DNA from: Shewanella sp. Arc9-LZ
GTDB taxonomy: Bacteria; Pseudomonadota; Gammaproteobacteria; Enterobacterales; Shewanellaceae
Direction of reading: 5' to 3'
Assembly (NCBI RefSeq): GCF_010092445.1
Contig: NZ_CP048031.1
Span: 744,001-808,000 of the forward strand
DNA length: 64,000 nt
Part shown: one piece after another, positions 53,603 to 62,287 of the stretch
Layout: every line of letters starts with the position of its first letter
Numbering within the stretch: the first letter of the stretch is position 1
Notes under the pieces: generated by a model
Databases searched by the model: none
Seen by the model: the letters and a program-made list of their open reading frames with translations, nothing else
What the model was told of the DNA's origin: nothing
Program-made: the position numbers and the translations under genes

Positions 53603-54994
53603 ATGGTGAATGTGATGGCTGGTGTTACCAATCCAGTAATAACTATTAAGCGCGGACTTGATATCCCGATTGCTGGAGAACCACTGCAGCAAATAGATGG
53701 CGCACCTAAAACGACCCAAGTGGCGTTGATTGGTGAAGAATACGTTGGCTTAAAGCCTACAATGTCGGTTGAAGTGGGTGATCATGTCGCCAAAGGCCAA
53801 GTGCTGTTTGAGGACAAGAAAACCCCTGGCGTGTTATTTACTGCGCCAGCCAGCGGAGTTGTTTGCGCGATTAATCGCGGAGAGCGTAGGGTACTGCAGT
53901 CGGTAGTGATTGATTGTGATGCCACGCAAGAGCCTGCCATTATTCTCCAATCAGTGGATATTCATGCGTTATCACATCAAGTCGTTAAAGACGGTTTAGT
54001 CCGCAGTGGCTTATGGACAGCGCTGCGTACGCGTCCTTTTTCTCGAGTTCCCCAATTAGATGTCAGTCCTGCAGGGATATTTGTTACTGCTATTGACACA
54101 AATCCTCTCGCGCCCGATCCGCGTGTCATTATTGCCACTCAACCACAAGCTTTCCAAGCCGGATTATTTGCCCTAACGTTTTTGACCACCGAAAAAGTGT
54201 ATTTATGCCAAGACGATGGCGTTTCGTTATTGGCAGATGCCAGCAGCGAGTACGACTTATCGCAAGTCAGTGTGCAACGCTTTAACGGCGTGCACCCAGC
54301 AGGATTAGTCGGCACTCACATTCATTACCTGTTACCAGCCAGTATTGAACGCCAGGTGTGGCATGTGGGTTACCAAGACGTGATTGCCTTCGGCAAACTG
54401 TTTTTAACCGGTGAACTGTATACTGATCGCATCGTCGCGCTAGGAGGGCCTAATGTATTAAAGCCTCGTTTAGTGCGTACCCAGTTAGGCGCAAACTTAA
54501 GCGAATGGGTAAATGGTGAAATTGACCAGCGACAGTCGCGCATTGTGTCTGGGTCATTATTGTCAGGCCATACCGCTGCTGATGTGTACGATTACCTAGG
54601 TCGATTCCATAATCAAATTAGCGTATTGACTGAAAATGAACGTCAAGAGTTGTTGCCTTGGGTGCGTCATGACAGCAGTAAATTTTCACTTACCGGCATC
54701 ATGATGTCAGGTTTTAGTCGCACCAAAAAACTGTTCGATTTCACCACTACTGCTGGTGGTTCTCCACGAGCCATGATGGCGTTTGGCCAACTGGCCCGCG
54801 TTATGCCGCTTGATATTTTACCCATCTTGTTAGTACGTGATTTAGTGGTGCGAGATACCGATGAGGCACAACTGCTCGGCGCATTAGAGCTAGATGAAGA
54901 AGATTTAGCGTTGTGCACTTTTGTGTGCCCAGGAAAGTATGACTTTGGTAAAGAACTTCGTGCTTGCCTAGATATTATCGAGAGGGAAGGTTAA
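53603..54994 (+). CDS. nqrA: Na+-translocating NADH:quinone reductase subunit A
   Basis: The 463-residue peripheral cytoplasmic-side subunit has the NqrA pattern: VITIKRGLDIPIAGEPLQQ at the start, the lipoyl-like segment TMSVEVGDHVAKGQVLFEDKKTPGVLFTAPASGVV, and VHPAGLVGTHIHYLLPAS. NqrA contributes to quinone binding and contacts NqrB. It is the first gene of nqrABCDEF. The start at 53603 gives a few extra residues before the usual MITIK; 53615 is an alternative. The stop codon overlaps the nqrB start (TAATG). The complex couples NADH oxidation to Na+ export, fitting a marine lifestyle. Confidence 0.95.
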   Translation: MVNVMAGVTNPVITIKRGLDIPIAGEPLQQIDGAPKTTQVALIGEEYVGLKPTMSVEVGDHVAKGQVLFEDKKTPGVLFTAPASGVVCAINRGERRVLQSVVIDCDATQEPAIILQSVDIHALSHQVVKDGLVRSGLWTALRTRPFSRVPQLDVSPAGIFVTAIDTNPLAPDPRVIIATQPQAFQAGLFALTFLTTEKVYLCQDDGVSLLADASSEYDLSQVSVQRFNGVHPAGLVGTHIHYLLPASIERQVWHVGYQDVIAFGKLFLTGELYTDRIVALGGPNVLKPRLVRTQLGANLSEWVNGEIDQRQSRIVSGSLLSGHTAADVYDYLGRFHNQISVLTENERQELLPWVRHDSSKFSLTGIMMSGFSRTKKLFDFTTTAGGSPRAMMAFGQLARVMPLDILPILLVRDLVVRDTDEAQLLGALELDEEDLALCTFVCPGKYDFGKELRACLDIIEREG

Positions 54995-56208
54995 TGAGTC
55001 AGCAACAGAAAAAGCCTAGCAAACAAGACAGCTATTACGCTCATGGCAACTCGATGCGCAGCTATTTACGTTCGTTGTGGATAGCCAATGGTCGTAGCAC
55101 CAAAGGTGATGTGCATATTCGTGATGCGATTGATGTTAAGCGCACCATGCATATTGTGGGCATGTGCTTATTTCCTGCAATGTTATTGGGCATGTACAAC
55201 ATTGGCCTGCAGGCTCAAATAGCCATTATTGCCGGGGCAACACAGCCGGATGTATGGCAACTTACCTTTTATGACTTACTGTTTGGCCCACTTACGCAAA
55301 GCGCAGGTTTAATCAGTTTGTTCGCCTATGGTGCCAGTTTTTATGTGCCATTTTACTTAACTGCGTTGGTGGTCAGTTTGGTGTGGGAAGTGGTGTTTGC
55401 CAAAGTACGCCACCAAGAACTGCACGAAGGCTTCTTTATCACCGCGTTATTATTCTCACTCATATTACCTATCTCTACGCCGTTATGGATTGTGGCTTTG
55501 GGCCTTAGCTTTGGTGTGGTCGTGGCCAAAGAGATGTTTGGTGGTATGGGTTACAACTTTTTAAACCCTGCACTGGCGGGTTATGCGTTTATTTATTTTG
55601 CATACCCAACAGAAGTGGTGTCATTAAGCCAGTTTGTGGCCGTTGATGGCTTTTCTGGTGCAACGACGTTAACCCTTACCGTGGCTAAAAAATTAAGCTT
55701 TATTGATGTGAGTTGGTTCAGCGTATTAAGCGACAGCACTTGGTGGGATGCCTTTTTAGGTTTTACCCCAGGTGCAGTGGGTGAAACCAGTACCTTAGCT
55801 ATCCTTATCGGTGGTGGTATTTTACTGCTTACCCGCGTAGCTGATTGGCGTGTGGTAGCCGGCGTGATGCTAGGAATGATCATAACCGTTTTGTTGTTTA
55901 ACTACTTTGGTTCTAGCAGAAATCCTATGTCGGCAATGCCGTGGACATGGCATTTAGTCACTGGTGGTTTTGCACTGGGGATGATGTTTATGGCCACCGA
56001 TCCGGTAACGGCGTCATATACCCGCAAGGCTAAATTTGCCTTTGGTTTTATGATTGGTTTTATGACCATTATTATTCGTTTACTGAATGCCAAAATGCCA
56101 GAGGGCATTATGTTGGCTATTTTGTTTGCTAATTTATGGGCACCGTTATTCGACTACTTAGTCGCACGCGCCAATATTAAACGGAGACTAAAACGTCATG
56201 GCCTTTAA
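54994..56208 (+). CDS. nqrB: Na+-translocating NADH:quinone reductase subunit B
   Basis: This ~404-residue membrane subunit has about ten spans and belongs to the RnfD/NqrB family. The SGAT motif at residues 221-224 (DGFSGATTLT) places Thr224 as the covalent FMN site, equivalent to Thr236 of the Vibrio enzyme. A bound riboflavin and the ubiquinone site lie in this subunit. The ATG at 54994 overlaps the nqrA stop codon and has GAGGGAAGG upstream; a frame start at 54964 would lie inside nqrA. It overlaps nqrC by 11 bp. Confidence 0.95.
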   Translation: MSQQQKKPSKQDSYYAHGNSMRSYLRSLWIANGRSTKGDVHIRDAIDVKRTMHIVGMCLFPAMLLGMYNIGLQAQIAIIAGATQPDVWQLTFYDLLFGPLTQSAGLISLFAYGASFYVPFYLTALVVSLVWEVVFAKVRHQELHEGFFITALLFSLILPISTPLWIVALGLSFGVVVAKEMFGGMGYNFLNPALAGYAFIYFAYPTEVVSLSQFVAVDGFSGATTLTLTVAKKLSFIDVSWFSVLSDSTWWDAFLGFTPGAVGETSTLAILIGGGILLLTRVADWRVVAGVMLGMIITVLLFNYFGSSRNPMSAMPWTWHLVTGGFALGMMFMATDPVTASYTRKAKFAFGFMIGFMTIIIRLLNAKMPEGIMLAILFANLWAPLFDYLVARANIKRRLKRHGL

Positions 56209-56965
56209 GAAAGATAGCGTCGCTGGAACAATGATTTTTATCATCATTTTAAGCCTAGTGTGCTCATTTATGATCACCGGTACCGTGGAGATTTTAAAAG
56301 AACGTAAGTTGGCTAAAAAGCGTGAAGAAGTGCAGCAGTTTGTGTTAAAGGCTGCGGACATCGACATCAGCCAAGGTGACTTTAGTGAGTTATTTGCTCA
56401 ACGAGTGAAGCCTAAGATGGTTAACTTGGCGACAGGCAAGGTGACTGAAAAAGCCAATCTACTTGATTTTGATGAGCGCATGGCATCGATCAATCCTGAA
56501 ACCTCGACCAAACCGAAAAAAGATATCGCTAAAATTAAAACCATGGCGACCGACATTCGTATTTTTGAGGTGTATGACACCAATGGCCAACTTGCCAGCA
56601 TTGTGATGCCGATCTATGGCAAAGGTTTATGGTCGATTATTTACGGTTACATGGCGATAAAACCAGACTTAAACACTATCGAAAATATCGTGTTTTATGA
56701 ACATGGCGAAACCCCAGGTATTGCTGACTTTATTACTGACCCACAATGGTTAGCCTTGTGGCAAGGCAAAACGTTATTTGATGCCAAAGGTAACATTGCC
56801 ATTAAAGTGGTTAAGGGCGGCGCCAAAGACGGTGACATTCACGGTATTGATGGCGTAAGTGGGGCTACTCGTTCCGGTGTAGGTATTCAGCGCTTAGTCG
56901 AGTTTTGGTTTGGCGTAGAAGGATACCAAACCTATCTACACACGTTAGCTGCGGAGGGTAAGTAA
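56198..56965 (+). CDS. nqrC: Na+-translocating NADH:quinone reductase subunit C
   Basis: The 255-residue subunit has one N-terminal span (about 11-30) and a periplasmic FMN-binding domain with SGAT at residues 221-224 (GVSGATRSG), so Thr224 is the covalent FMN-phosphate acceptor. It passes electrons from the NqrD/E Fe site to NqrB. It overlaps nqrB by 11 bp and touches nqrD directly. Length and motifs match the family. FMN attachment needs ApbE, which is not encoded in the window. Confidence 0.95.
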   Translation: MAFKKDSVAGTMIFIIILSLVCSFMITGTVEILKERKLAKKREEVQQFVLKAADIDISQGDFSELFAQRVKPKMVNLATGKVTEKANLLDFDERMASINPETSTKPKKDIAKIKTMATDIRIFEVYDTNGQLASIVMPIYGKGLWSIIYGYMAIKPDLNTIENIVFYEHGETPGIADFITDPQWLALWQGKTLFDAKGNIAIKVVKGGAKDGDIHGIDGVSGATRSGVGIQRLVEFWFGVEGYQTYLHTLAAEGK

Positions 56966-57586
56966 ATGAGTCGTGCTATTTCAACTCGTGAGATCCTAAC
57001 ATCGCCAATTATGGCTAATAACCCTGTGGCAATACAGGTATTAGGTGTGTGTTCGGCTTTAGCGGTCAGTAATTCGATGCAAACTGCATTCGTCATGACA
57101 CTTGCTGTGACCTTTGTGTTGGTATTTTCTAACTTGATTATCTCAAGTATCCGCAATTTTATTCCTAATAGTGTGCGGATTATTGCGCAAATGACGGTGA
57201 TTGCCTCGTTGGTGATTATTGTCGACATGGTGCTACAAGACGTGGCGTATGAATTGTCAAAACAGTTGTCTGTGTTTGTTAGTTTGATCATCACTAACTG
57301 TATCATTATGGGCCGAGCTGAAGCCTTTGCGATGAAACATCCGCCTCATTTAGCCGTATTTGATGCCTTAGGCAATGCCTTGGGTTATGGCTTAATTTTA
57401 ATGGGCGTAGCGTTTATTCGTGAGCTACTGGGGCGTGGCAGTTTGTTTGGTCACAACATATTTACCACTGTTGAAAATGGCGGTTGGTATCTTGCAAATG
57501 AAATGTTCACTTTACCACCCAGTGCGTTCTTTTTAATTGGCGTGATGATTTGGGTCATTAAAATCATTCAGCGTAAGCGCGGATAA
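56966..57586 (+). CDS. nqrD: Na+-translocating NADH:quinone reductase subunit D
   Basis: The 206-residue integral membrane subunit has six spans and is paired with NqrE by sequence symmetry. Together they carry an iron centre between them. It begins with the ATG immediately after the nqrC stop codon, with GGAGGG upstream. Motifs include [16 protein letters not shown] and [19 protein letters not shown]. It should help form the Na+ channel region. RnfE is the homologous subunit in the RNF complex, but gene order here is nqr. Confidence 0.95.
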   Translation: MSRAISTREILTSPIMANNPVAIQVLGVCSALAVSNSMQTAFVMTLAVTFVLVFSNLIISSIRNFIPNSVRIIAQMTVIASLVIIVDMVLQDVAYELSKQLSVFVSLIITNCIIMGRAEAFAMKHPPHLAVFDALGNALGYGLILMGVAFIRELLGRGSLFGHNIFTTVENGGWYLANEMFTLPPSAFFLIGVMIWVIKIIQRKRG

Positions 57587-57595
57587 GGAAACAGC

Positions 57596-58204
57596 ATGGA
57601 ACACTATATTAATTTATTTATCCAAGCGGCGTTTATCGACAACATGGCGCTGTCATTTTTCTTGGGTATGTGCACCTTTTTAGCCGTGTCGAAAAAGGTC
57701 TCTACTGCATTTGGTTTAGGCATTGCGGTGATTGTGGTCATGATGCTGGCTGTGCCATTAAACCAAATTATCTACGTTAATATCTTAGCGCCAGGCGCAT
57801 TAGCTTGGGCTGGGTTTCCTGAGCTGAATTTAAGCTATTTACAGTTGATTACCTTTATAGGGGTCATTGCTGCATTAGTGCAAATCTTAGAAATGTTTTT
57901 AGACCGTTATATTCCGACCTTATATCAGTCATTAGGGATCTTCTTACCGCTATTAACGGTGAATTGTGCCATTTTTGCTGGGGTTATCTTTATGGCTAAC
58001 CGTGACTATAACTTTACTGAGTCAGTGGTTTTTGCTGCGGGTTCTGGTGTGGGGTGGGCGATGGCCATTGTGTTATTAGCGGGATTGCGTGAGCGGATGA
58101 AGTTTCATGCTATTCCTGATGGGTTACAAGGCATTGGGATTACCTTTATTACCACCGGCTTAATGGCTCTGGGCTTTATGTCATTTGCGGGAATTACGTT
58201 ATAA
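57596..58204 (+). CDS. nqrE: Na+-translocating NADH:quinone reductase subunit E
   Basis: The 202-residue integral membrane subunit has six spans, inversely oriented to Nqr[27 protein letters not shown] and [22 protein letters not shown] carry the cysteines that bind the intramembrane iron with NqrD. It starts 9 bp after nqrD with AAGGAAAC upstream and is followed after 24 bp by nqrF. Family length, no anomalies. Confidence 0.95.
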   Translation: MEHYINLFIQAAFIDNMALSFFLGMCTFLAVSKKVSTAFGLGIAVIVVMMLAVPLNQIIYVNILAPGALAWAGFPELNLSYLQLITFIGVIAALVQILEMFLDRYIPTLYQSLGIFLPLLTVNCAIFAGVIFMANRDYNFTESVVFAAGSGVGWAMAIVLLAGLRERMKFHAIPDGLQGIGITFITTGLMALGFMSFAGITL

Positions 58205-58228
58205 CGCATTGAAGAGAAGGGTTATTTA

Positions 58229-59446
58229 ATGGAAATGGCAATAGGTATTGGCATGTTTACCATAGTGGTAAGTTTGCTAGTGGTGGTGATTTTAGCTGCC
58301 AAACGTAAGTTAGTGAACACCAATGATATCACTATTAGTATTAATGGTGACGCCAGCAAAAGCGTGCAAACTCCTGCTGGTGATAAGTTATTGGGCGCAC
58401 TGTCTGGACAACATATTTTTATACCATCAGCGTGTGGCGGTGGTGGAACATGTGGCCAATGTCGCGTAAAAGTAAAAGCGGGTGGCGGTGATATTTTAGC
58501 GACCGAACTTGATCATATTTCGAAAAAAGAAGCCAAAGACGGCTGTCGTTTAGCGTGCCAAGTGACGGTGCGAACTGACATGGAACTTGAGATTGATGAA
58601 GAAATTTTTGGGGTTAAAAAATGGCAATGTGAGGTTGTTTCAAATAATAACCAAGCGACGTTTATTAAAGAGCTGTTATTAAAAATCCCCGACGGTGAAG
58701 ATGTATTATTTAAAGCCGGTGGTTACATTCAAATTGAAGCGCCTGCGCATGAAGTACGTTATGCCGATTTTGATATTCCTGAAGAGTATCGTGGTGACTG
58801 GGTTAAATACGGTTTGTTCGATTTAGTGTCTACCGTTGATGAAGACGTATTACGTGCTTATTCAATGGCAAATTACCCTGATGAAAAGGGGACGATTATG
58901 CTAAATGTACGTATTGCAACGCCGCCTAAAGCAGGTTTACCACCAGGCAAAATGTCGTCATATATTTTTAATTTAAAAGCCGGTGATAAGGTAACTATTT
59001 CTGGTCCCTTTGGTGAGTTTTTCGTCAAAGAAACCGATGCTGAAATGGTGTTTGTTGGTGGTGGTGCGGGTATGGCACCGATGCGATCGCACATATTTAA
59101 CCAATTAAAAAGTGTTAAAACCAAACGTAAAATGAGCTTTTGGTATGGTGCTCGCTCAACTCGTGAAGTGTTCTATCAGCAAGATTTTGATCAACTAGCC
59201 GCCGAAAATGACAACTTTGTTTGGCATGTTGCTTTGTCTGATCCATTATCTGAAGATAATTGGACGGGTTATACCGGCTTTATTCATAACGTGCTGTATG
59301 AGAATTACTTGAAACAACATAAAGCGCCAGAAGACTGTGAGTTTTATATGTGTGGTCCTCCAATCATGAACGCGTCAGTGATAGCCATGCTAGAAAGCTT
59401 AGGTGTCGAGTCTGAAAACATCTTGCTAGATGATTTTGGTGACTAA
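58229..59446 (+). CDS. nqrF: Na+-translocating NADH:quinone reductase subunit F
   Basis: The 405-residue electron-entry subunit has an N-terminal membrane anchor (about 5-24). A ferredoxin-like domain binds [2Fe-2S] through Cys69, Cys75, Cys78 and Cys110 ([12 protein letters not shown]...RLAC). The FAD-binding domain carries RAYSMANYP, and the NADH domain has [14 protein letters not shown] and a C-terminal YMCGPPIMN. It oxidises NADH in the cytoplasm and passes electrons through FAD and the Fe-S cluster into the membrane. It is the last gene of the operon, followed by a terminator at 59561-59600; apbE and nqrM do not follow. Confidence 0.96.
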   Translation: MEMAIGIGMFTIVVSLLVVVILAAKRKLVNTNDITISINGDASKSVQTPAGDKLLGALSGQHIFIPSACGGGGTCGQCRVKVKAGGGDILATELDHISKKEAKDGCRLACQVTVRTDMELEIDEEIFGVKKWQCEVVSNNNQATFIKELLLKIPDGEDVLFKAGGYIQIEAPAHEVRYADFDIPEEYRGDWVKYGLFDLVSTVDEDVLRAYSMANYPDEKGTIMLNVRIATPPKAGLPPGKMSSYIFNLKAGDKVTISGPFGEFFVKETDAEMVFVGGGAGMAPMRSHIFNQLKSVKTKRKMSFWYGARSTREVFYQQDFDQLAAENDNFVWHVALSDPLSEDNWTGYTGFIHNVLYENYLKQHKAPEDCEFYMCGPPIMNASVIAMLESLGVESENILLDDFGD

Positions 59447-59560
59447 TGCTGTGTTGAGCGTTGGGTTTATGTTTGCTAGCCTATGTTCGGTCATTCATAT
59501 TTACTCGTCCAAGTGTAGCTTAGAAGCTGTAAATAAGAATATGAACTGAGCGTATCAATA

Positions 59561-59600
59561 AAAAATCCCCATACTGTCATTGACGGTTTGGGGATTTTTT
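59561..59600. terminator. Rho-independent terminator after nqrF
   Basis: aaaaatcccca (59561-59571) pairs with tggggattttt (59589-59599), with T-runs on both sides. It lies between nqrF and the convergent helix-turn-helix gene and probably serves both. Confidence 0.9.
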
Positions 59601-59623
59601 AGCAAATAGGAGTTAAGTCGATA

Positions 59624-59797
59624 TTAACGTTCAGAAAACGCCAGATAACGCATTACTTCGGCTTTGTTGAAACTTAGCACATTACCGTTTTGTTCAGTGA
59701 ACAGTAAATTTTCGCGAGCATAACGCTTAATCGTAGTAGGGCTTTTGTCGAGTATTTCACAGACTTCATTTAAAGATAAATCGTTATCATCACTCAT
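59624..59797 (-). CDS. Small helix-turn-helix DNA-binding protein (excisionase/MerR-like)
   Basis: A 57-residue product was found by reading the minus strand; it begins MSDDNDLSLNEVCEILDKSP and continues TTIKRYARENLLFTEQNGNV to a stop at 59624. The fold pattern (LSLNEVCEILDKSPTTIKRYARENLL, then FNKAEVMRYL) is a winged helix of the excisionase/HTH_17 type that reads one DNA site. AAGGAG lies 7 nt before the ATG. It could regulate nearby genes or be a remnant of a mobile element. I find no integrase near it. Convergent to nqrF, sharing its terminator. Confidence 0.75.
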   Translation of the reverse strand: MSDDNDLSLNEVCEILDKSPTTIKRYARENLLFTEQNGNVLSFNKAEVMRYLAFSER

Positions 59798-60029
59798 TCT
59801 CGTTCTCCTTACGTTATGGTTATAGTTACTCGTGTTGCCTTGTTAGTATTAAACATCACATGTGCATTAACTTGTCATATTCGCGTGTTTTTGTCGAGCT
59901 TAGTATTAAACCAATCACATTATTCTGCGTTGAAGCCTTTGACGTAAAATGACTATGCCTTCAAGTCTTCGACTTGATTAACGTCATTTGAATTCCCACA
60001 GCATGAGCAGATAACTAATACGATTGGTA

Positions 60030-60710
60030 TTAATAATGACAGCGATGCATCATGGCATTAGTGATAATTTGATGCGTGGGAGCGACCTGAGGCTTCAAAG
60101 CCACTTGGTACATCGACTCCGCTACCGTGTGCGCATTAATGGGCTGATATTTACGCAGCGGACCGATAAATAGAAACGATAAACCACCAAAAAGGCTTTG
60201 GCCAATATCTTCCATAAAACGACCATTATCTCGTGGTCCTAATAATAAGCTCGGTTGAAAAATATTGAGTACCGGTAAAGATAGTGCCTTAAGGGCTTGC
60301 TCTACTTCGCCTTTGACTCGATTATAAAACACGGTTGATTTAGCATCCGCGCCCAATGCGGTCACCACCATAAATTTAAGTGAAGGATTTTCTTGAACTT
60401 GGATAAGTTTAGCGAAAGCCAATACGGCTAATTTATCGACTTGAATAAAGGCTTCTTCGCTGCCCGCTTGTTTAATTGTGGTGCCTAAACAGCAAAACGC
60501 ATGATCAACTTTTTCTGCCAATGCCAGCTCATGTACTTCGTCCAGTTGGCAGCAAATAAATTGCACTTTCTCAGCCCCAAATTGATGTTCGACCAAATTA
60601 GGTGCCGAACGGCCAATAACCAATACTTTACTATAATGTTCACTTTCAATGATGCGAGTAAGTAAGGTATTCCCCACTAAACCCGTCGCACCTATTATTG
60701 CTGCAATCAT
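60030..60710 (-). CDS. NAD(P)-binding protein, TIP30-like atypical SDR
   Basis: The 226-residue Rossmann protein starts with IAAIIGATGLVGNTLLTRI (GATGLVG nucleotide loop), has VDHAFCCLGTTIKQAGSEEAF, and ends with a domain containing FQPSLLLGPRDNGRFMEDIG. This is the atypical SDR group around HTATIP2/TIP30 and YbjT-like proteins, which bind NADP and often lack the catalytic Tyr-x-x-x-Lys; here FYNRVKGEVE offers Y...K at the usual site. Substrate unknown. No partner gene. The start at 60710 has AAGGATTAT upstream. A palindromic taatacgattggtatta lies just behind the stop. Confidence 0.8.
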   Translation of the reverse strand: MIAAIIGATGLVGNTLLTRIIESEHYSKVLVIGRSAPNLVEHQFGAEKVQFICCQLDEVHELALAEKVDHAFCCLGTTIKQAGSEEAFIQVDKLAVLAFAKLIQVQENPSLKFMVVTALGADAKSTVFYNRVKGEVEQALKALSLPVLNIFQPSLLLGPRDNGRFMEDIGQSLFGGLSFLFIGPLRKYQPINAHTVAESMYQVALKPQVAPTHQIITNAMMHRCHY

Positions 60711-60879
60711 ATAATCCTTTAGAAAGCTAAACCGACTCGCTAGACTCTAATCTGTCGCCTTAATGGTTTCAATAAGAATATTTTAATAGCAATTATTATC
60801 CTGTTTGTTAGCTTAGGACTATTACAAAAACTACCGGTTATTGAAAATGAGTTTTCACTTTATAAAAATATAACCATCA

Positions 60880-60921
60880 TAAGAATAACAATCATAAGAA
60901 TAGCAATCATAAGAACAACAA
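60880..60921 (+). repeat. Imperfect tandem repeat (atcataagaata) before the nitroreductase gene
   Basis: Three near copies of accatcataagaataa / caatcataagaata / gcaatcataagaaca occur between 60870 and 60921, just upstream of the ATG at 60934. They occupy the likely leader or promoter spacer. Copy-number change here could alter expression of the nitroreductase. Confidence 0.75.
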
Positions 60922-60933
60922 TTAGGATGGATT

Positions 60934-61605
60934 ATGAGCCAAGCGCATTTACCACTAACAGATTTTATTGAATATTCTCCAGATGAAATGCTCAAGCGGG
61001 CACAAGATAATTACCAGCAAGTTAAGCGACGTCATTCAATACGGGCATTCTCTGATCGCGCGGTACCCCAAGCCATTATTGAGCAGTGCATATTGGCAGC
61101 GGGCACGGCGCCCAATGGTGCTAACCATCAACCATGGCATTTTGTGGCGATAAATAGCCCACAGATAAAAGCGCAAATTCGTCAACAAGCTGAGGCGTTA
61201 GAGCAAGCATTTTATGCAGGTCGCGCCGGTGAAGAATGGTTAGATGCATTAAAACCTTTAGGCACTAATGCTGATAAACCGTATTTAGAACACGCGCCTT
61301 GGCTGATTGCAGTGTTTAGCAAAAAACGTACTGAAGAATCGGGTGAACAGAAAAGTAATTATTATGTGCATGAGTCTGTGGGGATTGCGACCGGTTTTTT
61401 AATTCAAGCATTGCATCATGCAGGTCTTGGCACATTAACGCATACGCCAAAACCGATGAGTTTTTTAAGTAAAGTGTGTGGGCGCGACAATGATAATGAG
61501 CGTCCGTATATGCTTATTATAGCGGGATACCCGGCCGATGGAGCGACCATTCCACAGCATGCTATTGAGAAAAAGTCGCTTGCGGAGATTTGTGATTTTA
61601 TTTAA
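60934..61605 (+). CDS. Nitroreductase family protein
   Basis: This 223-residue FMN enzyme has the N-terminal phosphate-binding RRHSIRAFSDRAVP, the flavin loop APNGANHQPWHFVAI, and the late GLGTLTHTPKPMSFLSKVCGR. It matches the group of NADH-dependent nitroreductases that includes BluB-like and iodotyrosine deiodinase-like proteins. Reaction: reduction of nitro or other electron-poor compounds by NAD(P)H; physiological substrate unknown. The ATG at 60934 has TTAGGATG upstream. Single gene. Confidence 0.88.
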   Translation: MSQAHLPLTDFIEYSPDEMLKRAQDNYQQVKRRHSIRAFSDRAVPQAIIEQCILAAGTAPNGANHQPWHFVAINSPQIKAQIRQQAEALEQAFYAGRAGEEWLDALKPLGTNADKPYLEHAPWLIAVFSKKRTEESGEQKSNYYVHESVGIATGFLIQALHHAGLGTLTHTPKPMSFLSKVCGRDNDNERPYMLIIAGYPADGATIPQHAIEKKSLAEICDFI

Positions 61606-61639
61606 TGGTGTTCACTGTTAGTCTAGCTGTATTTACAAA

Positions 61640-61699
61640 ACGACAGCTTGTAAAACGACAGCTTGTAAAATGACTGCTTGTAAAATGATTGTTGGTAAG
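61640..61699 (+). repeat. 15-bp tandem repeat, four decaying copies
   Basis: acgacagcttgtaaa occurs at 61640-61654 and 61655-61669, then atgactgcttgtaaa (61670-61684) and atgattgttggtaag (61685-61699). It lies between the nitroreductase gene and the exported protein gene. The copies diverge progressively rightwards, suggesting tandem duplication followed by decay. Confidence 0.9.
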
Positions 61700-61751
61700 A
61701 ATATTATTGATCTCAATGATCGTCGTTAGATACGTATTAAAAGGAGTTAAT

Positions 61752-62126
61752 ATGAAATTGTTAAGTTCGTTGTTGGTTTGCTCTCTAGGCGGGATTGTCT
61801 CCATGCTAGCAGAAGCTGATGATGCTCAATTAGGCCACTTAGTCGAATTATCGATAACACACAATGATAACGCTATTGGGTTAAGTTGCTTGCCAAGAAC
61901 TGAAGCCGCTGGCGAAACCGCTGATTGGGTGATTGAGTGTAACCGTTTGGCTTATCAATATTTAATCAGCCAAACGGGCGAAGGTATTGAGTTTAATCGC
62001 CAAGTTAATGAAAAGCCTTTTGGGATGGCAGCCGATTTTATGGCGAAAACCTTGATGGCGGACCCATCAGGATTTAAGGCGGTCAATATTTCGCAAGAGT
62101 TTGAATTTACTCATAAGAAAACTTAA
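61752..62126 (+). CDS. Small exported protein of unknown function
   Basis: The 124-residue protein starts with a signal peptide (MKLLSSLLVCSLGGIVSMLAEA), probably cut around residue 22. The mature part has two Cys (LSCLPRTEA and WVIECNRL), possibly a disulfide. No family recognised. The ATG at 61752 has AAAAGGAGTTAAT upstream, an excellent site; the longer frame beginning 61689 is not needed and reads through the tandem repeat. A hairpin follows at 62174-62210. It would be periplasmic. Single gene. Confidence 0.72.
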   Translation: MKLLSSLLVCSLGGIVSMLAEADDAQLGHLVELSITHNDNAIGLSCLPRTEAAGETADWVIECNRLAYQYLISQTGEGIEFNRQVNEKPFGMAADFMAKTLMADPSGFKAVNISQEFEFTHKKT

Positions 62127-62173
62127 TAGCTTCTTTTTTTGTCTCGATTTTTACATTTTTCTGAATACATAAC

Positions 62174-62210
62174 TAACCCGCTATGGCTTTAATACTGCTA
62201 TAGCGGGTTA
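62174..62210. terminator. Hairpin between convergent genes
   Basis: taacccgctat (62174-62184) pairs with atagcgggtta (62200-62210) perfectly, without a strong T-run after it. It lies between the exported protein gene and the acyltransferase gene, which converge, and may be an intrinsic terminator of moderate strength. Confidence 0.6.
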
Positions 62211-62287
62211 ATTATGTATTGCTCATCAGTAGCTATTAGTTGGTAGCAACAGTCATCATTTATATACCCCGACGCGTTTAACTTAAA

